A stretch of DNA of 64,000 nucleotides from Campylobacter devanensis (GTDB lineage: Bacteria > Campylobacterota > Campylobacteria > Campylobacterales > Campylobacteraceae). Location of the stretch: positions 62,001-126,000 of the forward strand of contig NZ_CP018788.1 in the NCBI RefSeq assembly GCF_002139915.1, read 5' to 3'. The translations under genes were made by a program, and so were the position numbers. Below the pieces are notes generated by a model. The model had not been told where the DNA came from. It was given only the letters and a program-made list of their open reading frames with translations, and searched no databases. Positions 57,250-64,000 of the stretch are shown here, piece after piece. Each line of letters begins with the position of its first letter. Positions within the stretch are counted from its first letter, which is position 1.

Positions 57250-58032
57250 GTGCTAAATGTCATAAGGGCGCTATTTTTTAGAGAGCTAAAAACTAGATTT
57301 GGCAAAAATAGGCATCTAGGATACTTCTGGGTAGTTGGTGAGCCACTGATGCAAATCCTTGTGATAACTACTTTAGTAACCTTGATCCGTGAGTATATCA
57401 CGAATTTATCTATCCCTGGTGGGACGCCTGTTTTTATGTTTTTGGCTTGTGGGATAATTCCTTTTTTTATGTTTAGAAATATTGTTACGCAGCTTATGGG
57501 CGGGATAGCTGGGAATTTAACTCTATTTTTTTATAAGCCTGTTAGGCCAATTCATGTATTTTTAGCTAGAACTTTGCTTGAGTTTTATATGTACTCTTTG
57601 ATATTTTTTTGTGTGATGGTTTTGGCTGGGTGGATAATGGGCTATGATGTCTTGCCTAGGGATTTTTTGGCTATGTTTGTTAGTTTGGCCTTGATGGTGC
57701 TATCTGGATTTAGCCTTGGTGTGATATTTGCGATTATTACGCATTTTATGGAGCCGCTTAAGATTGTTTTGACATATTTTACAGCTGCTTTGTATATGCT
57801 ATCTTGTGTGATTTTTCCCATTTGGATAATTCCATCTAATATATTACAATATATGCTTTATAACCCTATGCTTCATATTTGCGAGAGTATAAAATATTAT
57901 TATTTTGATGGATATCCGCTAGCTGATGGTGTGAATTTGGCTTATCCATTGGTTTTTAATGTAGTGCTATTATTTATAGGATTTTGGTTTTACTATTATA
58001 AAAGAAGAGAATTGGTAGCGAGCAGACCATGA
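57250..58032 (+). CDS. kpsM: Capsule ABC transporter permease KpsM
   Basis: 260 residues of the ABC-2 permease family with six hydrophobic segments; RALFFRELKTRFGKNRHLGY at the N-terminus and VKPVRPIHVFLARTLLE-like coupling region are characteristic. With KpsT it moves the finished capsule chain over the inner membrane. The GTG start has GGAGG 6 bases upstream. Overlaps kpsT by 4 bases. Confidence 0.94.
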   Translation: MLNVIRALFFRELKTRFGKNRHLGYFWVVGEPLMQILVITTLVTLIREYITNLSIPGGTPVFMFLACGIIPFFMFRNIVTQLMGGIAGNLTLFFYKPVRPIHVFLARTLLEFYMYSLIFFCVMVLAGWIMGYDVLPRDFLAMFVSLALMVLSGFSLGVIFAIITHFMEPLKIVLTYFTAALYMLSCVIFPIWIIPSNILQYMLYNPMLHICESIKYYYFDGYPLADGVNLAYPLVFNVVLLFIGFWFYYYKRRELVASRP

Positions 58033-58694
58033 TAAAATTAGACAATTTAACCAAATTTTACCCACTAAGCAATGGCGATAAGCACTTTGTCTTTCGTGAA
58101 TTTACCTTCACATTTCCTGATGATTGTAGTATAGGCTTAATCGGTAGAAACGGCGCTGGTAAATCCACTCTTATGCGACTTTTGAGCGGGGCTGATATCC
58201 CAAATGCTGGCAGAGTCATCACGGATAAGAAAATCTCATGGCCGGTTGGTCTAGCTGGTGGATTTCAAAGTTCACTTTCAGCTAGGGATAATGTGAAGTT
58301 TGTAGCTAGAGTTTATGGATATAGGGGCGAGGCCTTAGAAGAGAAGGTGCGTTATATTGAGGAATTTGCTGAGATTGGTAAATACTTTGATGAACCGATG
58401 AACACCTACTCATCAGGTATGCGATCACGCATAGGATTTGGGCTTAGTATGGCTTTTGACTTTGATTATTATTTGATAGATGAGGCCGGGGCTGTAGGCG
58501 ATGCTAAATTTAAGAAAAAAAGCGATGCTATATATAAAGAAAAACTAAGCAATTCCAAGGTTATAATGGTATCGCACAATATGGCCGAGATAAAGCAGTG
58601 GTGCGATAAGATAATCTTAGTAAATAGCGGAATGACTACAGTTTATGATGATGTAGATGAAGGAATTGAAATGTATAAAAGGATATGCAGTTGA
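58029..58694 (+). CDS. kpsT: Capsule ABC transporter ATPase KpsT
   Basis: 221 residues: Walker A IGLIGRNGAGKSTLMRLLSG, signature MNTYSSGMRSRIGFGLSMAF, Walker B DYYLIDEAGAVGD and the His switch MVSHNMAEI. Drives KpsM. Short, as polysaccharide-export ATPases without a carbohydrate-binding domain are. Overlaps kpsE by 10 bases. Confidence 0.95.
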   Translation: MIKLDNLTKFYPLSNGDKHFVFREFTFTFPDDCSIGLIGRNGAGKSTLMRLLSGADIPNAGRVITDKKISWPVGLAGGFQSSLSARDNVKFVARVYGYRGEALEEKVRYIEEFAEIGKYFDEPMNTYSSGMRSRIGFGLSMAFDFDYYLIDEAGAVGDAKFKKKSDAIYKEKLSNSKVIMVSHNMAEIKQWCDKIILVNSGMTTVYDDVDEGIEMYKRICS

Positions 58695-59833
58695 ATAAAA
58701 GAACTATGATTTTAAGATCTATTAAGGATCTAAAACAACACAAAGAGCGTCTAAATAGACTTGATAGTTTTAAAACTGTGATTTATATAATGATTGTGGT
58801 GATATTTTACTATGCCTTTATCGCTGCTGATAGATATGTTAGTAATGTCTCTCTAAGCGTTAAATCCACAGATGGTGGCTCGCCAATATCTTTAAGCGGG
58901 ATAGAGAGTTTGGTAGGGGTGGCGTCTAGCTCAACTGAAGATATCAAGCTTTTACAAGAGTATATAAAATCCTTTGATATGCTCCAAAAACTTGATGAAA
59001 AGATAAATTTAAGATCGCTTTATGAAAAGCAAAAAATAGATCTATTTTTCCGTATCTACTCATCAACTAGCAAAGAGAGCTATCTAAAATATTATAGAGA
59101 TAGAATCCATATATTATTTGATGATACAACAGGGCTTTTAAATGTCGCTGTAGAGGGCTTTAGCCCTGAAGATGCTCGTAATATCTCGGCCGCTATTTTA
59201 GAAGAGAGTGAGAGATTTATAAATGAAATTTCGCATAATATCGCTAGAGAGCAGCTAAGATTTGCCCAAGGTGAGCTAGAGAGTGCTAAACAAAAGTATA
59301 AAGATGCCAAAAATGAGCTTTTGGCTTTTCAAAATGAGTATGGAGTCTTTGACCCTCAAAGCCTAGCTAAAACCAAGGCTGGATTTATCACCGAAATAGA
59401 GCTTCAAATATCTAAAAAAGAGACTGAACTCAACACTATGAGAAGTTATCTTAATGACAATGCGCCTGAAATTGCAGCTTTAAAAGCTGAATTAAGAGCG
59501 CATAAAGAGCAGTTAGAAAAAGAAAAACGCAAGGTAGCATCCAATGCTTCTCAAGATAAATTAAATGATGTTGTAGCGCAATTTGAGGCTTTGTATCTGA
59601 ATTTAAGCTTTGCTGAGGATGTATATAAAACCGCTATCACAGCTGTTGAGACAACTAGAATTGAGATCGGTAGAAAGGCTAAGCAAGTAGTAGTGATCCA
59701 AAGCCCATATGTACCAGATAGCGCTGCGTATCCAAATAAAATGTATAATATCATCACGATTTTTGTGATTTTGACGCTGATATTTGGGGTTGTGAGGCTA
59801 GTTCGTGCTATCATCGATGAGCATAGATATTGA
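58685..59833 (+). CDS. kpsE: Capsule export inner-membrane protein KpsE
   Basis: 382 residues: an N-terminal transmembrane helix (TVIYIMIVVIFYYAF, residues ~33-48), a large periplasmic part with coiled coils (residues ~190-300, e.g. ELESAKQKYKDAKNELLAF) and a C-terminal helix (IITIFVILTLIFGVVRLV). Polysaccharide co-polymerase-type adaptor that links KpsMT to KpsD. The ATG has AAAGG only two bases away; TTG 58691 is better spaced, so the start could be two codons later. Confidence 0.93.
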   Translation: MQLNKRTMILRSIKDLKQHKERLNRLDSFKTVIYIMIVVIFYYAFIAADRYVSNVSLSVKSTDGGSPISLSGIESLVGVASSSTEDIKLLQEYIKSFDMLQKLDEKINLRSLYEKQKIDLFFRIYSSTSKESYLKYYRDRIHILFDDTTGLLNVAVEGFSPEDARNISAAILEESERFINEISHNIAREQLRFAQGELESAKQKYKDAKNELLAFQNEYGVFDPQSLAKTKAGFITEIELQISKKETELNTMRSYLNDNAPEIAALKAELRAHKEQLEKEKRKVASNASQDKLNDVVAQFEALYLNLSFAEDVYKTAITAVETTRIEIGRKAKQVVVIQSPYVPDSAAYPNKMYNIITIFVILTLIFGVVRLVRAIIDEHRY

Positions 59834-59836
59834 TAG

Positions 59837-61030
59837 ATGAAAAAACCATATAAAAATGGAATTTTATTAGCAGCGACTAGTAACTCCGCCTTTGCTATCG
59901 GGACAATGGTGGCAAATATCGCTGAGGTAATGGGCGGTGAAGTTGATATATTTTATATCGTTCATGATGGATTTACGCAAAGTGAGCTAGAAGCGTTTGC
60001 TAGGGTTGCTGGTGGGGCGAAGGTTAAATTTATTAGCTTTACCAAGGATGATTTTGCTAAGAGATTAAAGCCACACACAAATAACCAAAATATCTTAAAT
60101 TCGCCCTTTTTCTCTCGCTGGACACATATGGCTTATGGGATGTTTGAGCCACTTTTGTTGCTTGATGAGTGTGAGTGTATAGTCTATCTTGATTTTGATA
60201 TTTTGCTACTTAAAGGAGTTGGTGAGCTATTTAGATTGAAGGGTTATCACTTTAGCGCTCATAGGGGTAAGAGTCTTTTAAATCCAACACTTAGGGATTA
60301 TAACGGCGAATTTAAAGATTGTAGAGTTTATAGAAGTGGGATTGTGGCCTACTATGATACAATCCCAAACCCAAAAGAGTGCTATAATCAAATCTATAAT
60401 TATAGCGCAAAATATGGAGCCAATGACCAAGGCGTGCTTAGCTTATTAATCTTAGATAATAAATTTAAAGTCAAAAATCTAGGCTATGAATACACTAGTA
60501 GCACATTTTGGCGTAAAAGCATAGGAGCATCGATAATCCACGCTTGGGGGCGAGATGGGCGGTTTTGGAATAATGAGCTAGTTTATCAATTTTGGGGCGA
60601 AATTTGGGATAAATACTACCAAAAATGGCTAAAATGCGGTGGCAGCGAGTATAAAGGTGGCTTCATTTGTAAAGCCAATTACGCCATAGAGAGAATAAGA
60701 TATCACCTAGCTTACAAACTTGGTTATGCGATGATAGAAAATCACACAACTATATTTGGCAAGATTAAATTGCCTTTTATTTTATTAGCTATCGCTTTAA
60801 AGCATAGAGGTCAAAAGATAGAGTATCTCCAAATTATCCAAACCAAACCAAATTTAAAAGTCCCACCAATAGAGCATTACGAAGATTATAAACCCGCCCT
60901 AGCTGAAAAACAAAGCGCACCATACAGACTAGGCCAAGCCCTTATCAAAGCCACCAAAACTTGGTATAAAGGCGGATTAATAAAATTATATTTTGAAATA
61001 AATGAGATAAAAAGGGATAAAAAGGGATAA
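59837..61030 (+). CDS. GT8-type glycosyltransferase with two C-terminal tail modules
   Basis: 397 residues. Residues 1-280 resemble GT8 transferases: ILLAATSNSAFAIGTMVANI, CIVYLDFDILLLKGVGELF (DxD), YRSGIVAYYDT, ANDQGVLSLL and IIHAWGRDGRFW. From residue ~285 two tail modules follow: YHLAYKLGYAMIENHT...KHRGQKIE, then TKPNLKVPPIEHYEDYKPAL and APYRLGQALIKATKTWYKGG with KLYFEINEIKRDKK. Last gene of the kpsMTE unit, 3 bases after kpsE. The acceptor is unknown. Confidence 0.82.
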   Translation: MKKPYKNGILLAATSNSAFAIGTMVANIAEVMGGEVDIFYIVHDGFTQSELEAFARVAGGAKVKFISFTKDDFAKRLKPHTNNQNILNSPFFSRWTHMAYGMFEPLLLLDECECIVYLDFDILLLKGVGELFRLKGYHFSAHRGKSLLNPTLRDYNGEFKDCRVYRSGIVAYYDTIPNPKECYNQIYNYSAKYGANDQGVLSLLILDNKFKVKNLGYEYTSSTFWRKSIGASIIHAWGRDGRFWNNELVYQFWGEIWDKYYQKWLKCGGSEYKGGFICKANYAIERIRYHLAYKLGYAMIENHTTIFGKIKLPFILLAIALKHRGQKIEYLQIIQTKPNLKVPPIEHYEDYKPALAEKQSAPYRLGQALIKATKTWYKGGLIKLYFEINEIKRDKKG

Positions 61031-61122
61031 ATTATCAAATTTTAATTATAATTAAAGCGTGAAAATCAAAAAATTTAGCTAAAATTTAAAAATTTCAAAC
61101 TTAACTTTTAGTGGAGTAAAAA

Positions 61123-62826
61123 ATGTCAAAATTAAACATAGACCAAAAAAAGATTAAACAATTATTTGAAGATAAAAGATCTGATTTTTTAATACCTGAT
61201 TATCAACGCCCTTATGCTTGGGGAGAAGATGAGTGTCAAACTCTTTGGAAAGATATTTTTGATTTCGCTTTTCCAGATAAAAAACCTGAAAATTTTAATT
61301 CTGATGAAGAATATTTTTTAGGCCCTATTGTAACTTTTGAGAATAATAAAAAGCTTGAAGTAATAGATGGGCAACAAAGGCTTACTACTTTAATGCTATT
61401 ACTTAGGGTTTTTTATAAAAGACTTGAAAAAATGGAAGATGAAAATTCTATGCGAACAAAGCAAAACTTGGCACAATGTATTTGGAAAAGTGATGAATTT
61501 GGCAATGAAAACAAAGAAAAATTAAAAATAGATTCTCAGGTAGCCTTAGATGAACATAAGAATGAATTTTTAGAAATTCTAAAAACTGGTGATGCTAAAG
61601 ATTTTAAAAGCCAGTATGCCATAAATTTTAGGTATTTTGAAAAAGAAGTAGATGAATTTTTAAAAGAATATCCTAATTATTTCGCTTATTTACCAACTAG
61701 AATTTTAAATAATTGTATTTTGTTGCCTATTGAAGCAGATAATGAAAAAACAGCACTTAGGATTTTTTCTACTTTAAATGATAGAGGCAAGCCACTAGCT
61801 GATGCAGATATTTTTAAAGCACAATTTTATAAATTTTATGTAGCAAAAAATCAAAAAGATGAATTTATAGAAAAATGGAAAAATTTGGAAATTTTATGTA
61901 AAGAGGTATTTTCTAAAAAAGATAATACTTCTACTGATGAAATTTTTAATCGTTATATGTATTATCAAAGAGCTTTAAAAGGTAATAAAAATAGCACAAC
62001 AGAGGGTTTGAGAGATTTTTATGAAAAGGATAGTTATGCTTTATTAAAAAGCGATAGGACTTTTGAAGACTTGCAAAACTTGGGTAGCTTTTGGCAAGCA
62101 ATTTCTATTCAAGATAAAAATTATTTTGATGAAAATACTTTAAGATGGCTTTTTATTTTAAACTATGCCCCAAATATAATGTGGGCAAATATCACTTCTG
62201 TATATTTTATGAAAAATAAGGATGAGCAAAATAAGCTTGATAATATAAAATTTGCTAAATTTTTAGAGAAAATAACAGCGTTTATTTTTGCATATTCTTT
62301 TATATATCCTAGCGTCTCTCAGCTAAGAATACCTATTTATAGCGTTATGGTAGATATTATTAACGACAAGGAAATGGATTTTTCAAAGTTTTTGTTTGAA
62401 AAAGAAAATTTAAAAACATTTATACAAACTCAAAAATTTAGCAATAATAATTCAATAACTCGTTCTATGCTTACTTGGTGGTTTTTAAAAGATAGTACCC
62501 AGAAAACACCGGGATTAACTGAGCAATTTCAAATAGAACATATTTACGCAAAAGAAAGAGCAAAAAGAGAAAATTTTAGTGGCAATGAAATAGAATTTAT
62601 TGGCAATAAAGTCCTTTTGGAGAGAAAAATAAACATTAGAGCAAGTGATTTTAGTTTTGCTGACAAAGAAAAACATTATAAAAAATCACAAAATAATGAA
62701 TTAAACTCTATACATAAAAACTATAGTGAATTTAGCAAAACCGAAATAATAGAAAGAAATAATAATATTATAAATGATTTTATTTCTTTTGTAGAAAAAA
62801 ACAATTTAATTAAAACAACAAGTTAA
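61123..62826 (+). CDS. DUF262/DUF1524 protein (GmrSD-like, probable type IV restriction/defence)
   Basis: 567 residues. N-terminal DUF262 motifs: FLIPDYQRPYAWGEDECQTL and KKLEVIDGQQRLTTLMLLL; the C-terminal DUF1524 HNH-like nuclease: QFQIEHIYAKERAKR, FIGNKVLLERKINIRAS. Such proteins, like GmrS-GmrD fusions, use nucleotide to cut phage DNA with modified bases. Good upstream signals (a GGAGT ribosome site). The base composition is even lower in GC than its neighbours, which fits horizontal gain. The activity is inferred from family. Confidence 0.87.
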   Translation: MSKLNIDQKKIKQLFEDKRSDFLIPDYQRPYAWGEDECQTLWKDIFDFAFPDKKPENFNSDEEYFLGPIVTFENNKKLEVIDGQQRLTTLMLLLRVFYKRLEKMEDENSMRTKQNLAQCIWKSDEFGNENKEKLKIDSQVALDEHKNEFLEILKTGDAKDFKSQYAINFRYFEKEVDEFLKEYPNYFAYLPTRILNNCILLPIEADNEKTALRIFSTLNDRGKPLADADIFKAQFYKFYVAKNQKDEFIEKWKNLEILCKEVFSKKDNTSTDEIFNRYMYYQRALKGNKNSTTEGLRDFYEKDSYALLKSDRTFEDLQNLGSFWQAISIQDKNYFDENTLRWLFILNYAPNIMWANITSVYFMKNKDEQNKLDNIKFAKFLEKITAFIFAYSFIYPSVSQLRIPIYSVMVDIINDKEMDFSKFLFEKENLKTFIQTQKFSNNNSITRSMLTWWFLKDSTQKTPGLTEQFQIEHIYAKERAKRENFSGNEIEFIGNKVLLERKINIRASDFSFADKEKHYKKSQNNELNSIHKNYSEFSKTEIIERNNNIINDFISFVEKNNLIKTTS

Positions 62827-62852
62827 TTTTAGTTGTATTAAAAGGATAAGAA

Positions 62853-63224
62853 ATAAAATCTCATATAAAAACCGCTGAAATCATACTCTCAGCCTTGCCT
62901 TATACACAAAAGTTTCGTGGGCAAGTTTTTGTGATAAAATATGGTGGTGCTCAAGCTATGGTTGATGTAGCTGAAGCAGCTAGAAAAACTCTAGACAAGC
63001 TAAGAGCTGACCTAGGTTCAGTACAAAATCAATTAGTAGCTACTATAAATAATATTACAGTTACTCAAGTAAATGTAAAATCAGCCAAATCTCAAATAAG
63101 AGATGTAGACTTTGCTAGCGAGAGTGCAAACTTCTCTAAATTTAACATACTAGCCCAAAGTGGAAGCTACGCTATGAGTCAGGCAAATGCTGTCCAACAA
63201 AATATATTAAGACTACTACAGTAA
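62853..63224 (+). pseudogene. Chimeric remnant: start of argB joined to the end of a flagellin gene
   Basis: After AAAGGATAAGAA, codons from 62853 read (ATA)[35 protein letters not shown], the N-terminus of acetylglutamate kinase, with ATA at the expected start position. Near 62958 the frame passes into [20 protein letters not shown] and on through [20 protein letters not shown] to [12 protein letters not shown], the last ~88 residues of a Campylobacter flagellin. The joint is in frame. Neither enzyme nor filament protein could result. A deletion or recombination joint, or a flagellin donor fragment. Confidence 0.85.
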
Positions 63225-63450
63225 CTTAAATTTACTCGCAATGCTTAGTCATTGCGAGGGTTTATTAAATTCTAGTAATATTTATCAAATAACACTTATG
63301 TAAAAAATTACTTTATATTTATTAAAAATTTGCAATGACGATTTAAAGTATAAATTTGATTTAAATCATCCTAATTTTTACTAAACTTAGATAAAATTAC
63401 CTAAATTTAAATAAAATCAAATTGTATAAAATTCAAAAAAAGGTTATAAA

Positions 63451-64000
63451 ATGAACAATATTTTCACAATTCCAGCCACTGGTTATGCGATGTTATCTAA
63501 GGATTCTAAATTCACTCCAATTGAATTTACCCGTCATAGTGTAGGAGATAATGATATATTAATTGAAATTCTATATTCGGGAATTTGCCATAGCGATATT
63601 CACACGGCCAAAGATGAATGGGGTGGTACGAGCTATCCATGTATTCCAGGTCATGAGATCGCAGGTCAGGTAATAGCTGTAGGTAAAAATGTAACTAAAT
63701 TTAAAATTGGCGACTATGCTGGAGTTGGTTGTATGGTAAATAGCTGCGGTGAGTGCGAGGCGTGTAAGGCTAGTCAAGAGCAGTTTTGTCAGCAAGGAAA
63801 AACAGTTTATACCTATAATTGCCCTGACTTTTTCCATGGTGGCAAGATAACATTTGGTGGATACTCAAGCAACATTGTAGTAAGTCAAAATTTCGCTATT
63901 AAAGTTCGAGCAAACGCCCCATTAGATAAAGTAGCTCCACTACTTTGTGCTGGAATTACTACATATTCACCACTTAAATTTTCTAAAATTAAAGCCGGTG
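63451..64000 (+). CDS. Zinc-dependent alcohol dehydrogenase, 3' end outside the window
   Basis: 183 residues of an MDR-family alcohol dehydrogenase of the YahK/cinnamyl-alcohol type. Catalytic zinc: ILYSGICHSDIHTAKDEWGG (Cys) and IPGHEIAGQV (His-Glu); structural zinc: NSCGECEACKASQEQFC with four Cys. Then CAGITTYSPLKF, and the frame is open to the right edge. AAAAAAAGG at 63434-63442 supports ATG 63451. It reduces aldehydes or oxidises alcohols with NAD(P)H; the substrate is not evident. Confidence 0.92.
   Translation, partial: MNNIFTIPATGYAMLSKDSKFTPIEFTRHSVGDNDILIEILYSGICHSDIHTAKDEWGGTSYPCIPGHEIAGQVIAVGKNVTKFKIGDYAGVGCMVNSCGECEACKASQEQFCQQGKTVYTYNCPDFFHGGKITFGGYSSNIVVSQNFAIKVRANAPLDKVAPLLCAGITTYSPLKFSKIKAG

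Overview
The window is an AT-rich chromosomal segment of a Campylobacter species. The 16S rRNA, the fragmented-type 23S rRNA with an intervening sequence, the capsule locus with kps genes and manno-heptose genes, the P450 gene beside the capsule locus, and the poly-G phase-variation tracts all point to this genus. The 16S variable region and the presence of cdtABC, alpha carbonic anhydrase and sodC suggest the C. fetus / C. hyointestinalis / C. lanienae side of the genus, but I cannot fix the species by eye.

Left part (1-12.8 kb): a housekeeping end (nnr fragment, purN, a TerC membrane protein), a five-tRNA cluster with a clear promoter, a periplasmic alpha carbonic anhydrase behind a perfect 23-bp-arm palindrome, a type I restriction-modification operon (hsdM with a frameshift at its start, hsdS, a RhuM-family gene, hsdR), sodC, a 5'-truncated capsule-type acyltransferase and one unknown gene.

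Middle (12.8-28.9 kb): a full rRNA operon (16S, tRNA-Ala, 23S, 5S; no tRNA-Ile) followed by about 2.6 kb of decayed DNA. That stretch holds a cluster of strong hairpins, a remnant resembling the start of a mobile-element primase-like (TOPRIM/DUF3991) protein, and a multiply frameshifted SGNH-hydrolase-like capsule gene. Next come a striking autotransporter whose passenger looks like an IdeS/Mac-family cysteine protease, and core genes (Bax inhibitor-1 family, secG, frr, pyrE, RDD protein, tpx, rarA).

Capsule region (28.9-61 kb): a hydrolase-like membrane protein, a cytochrome P450 and a small membrane protein (the order of C. jejuni Cj1412c-Cj1410c), kpsD, a plus-strand block of transferase and nucleotidyltransferase genes, a cdtABC toxin operon embedded in the locus, a minus-strand block for GDP-manno-heptose (hddC, gmhA, hddA) and its modification (4,6-dehydratase, three WcaG-like reductase genes, two RmlC-like epimerases, a ColD-like 3-dehydrase), then kpsC (only half of the usual protein), kpsS, kpsM, kpsT, kpsE and a GT8 glycosyltransferase. 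Six uninterrupted G/C tracts of 7-9 bases all lie between 28.9 and 52.8 kb. Several sit at the 3' end of a gene, just before the next start codon, so that tract length decides whether the upstream frame runs into the downstream gene. A common C-terminal tail (YKLGxALIKA...WYKGG) ends several otherwise unrelated capsule proteins and pseudogenes both inside and outside the locus.

Right end (61-64 kb): a DUF262/DUF1524 (GmrSD-like) defence protein, a chimeric remnant joining the start of argB to the end of a flagellin gene, and the 5' part of a zinc alcohol dehydrogenase. Several genes are broken by single-base indels; some may be assembly errors, others look like real decay.
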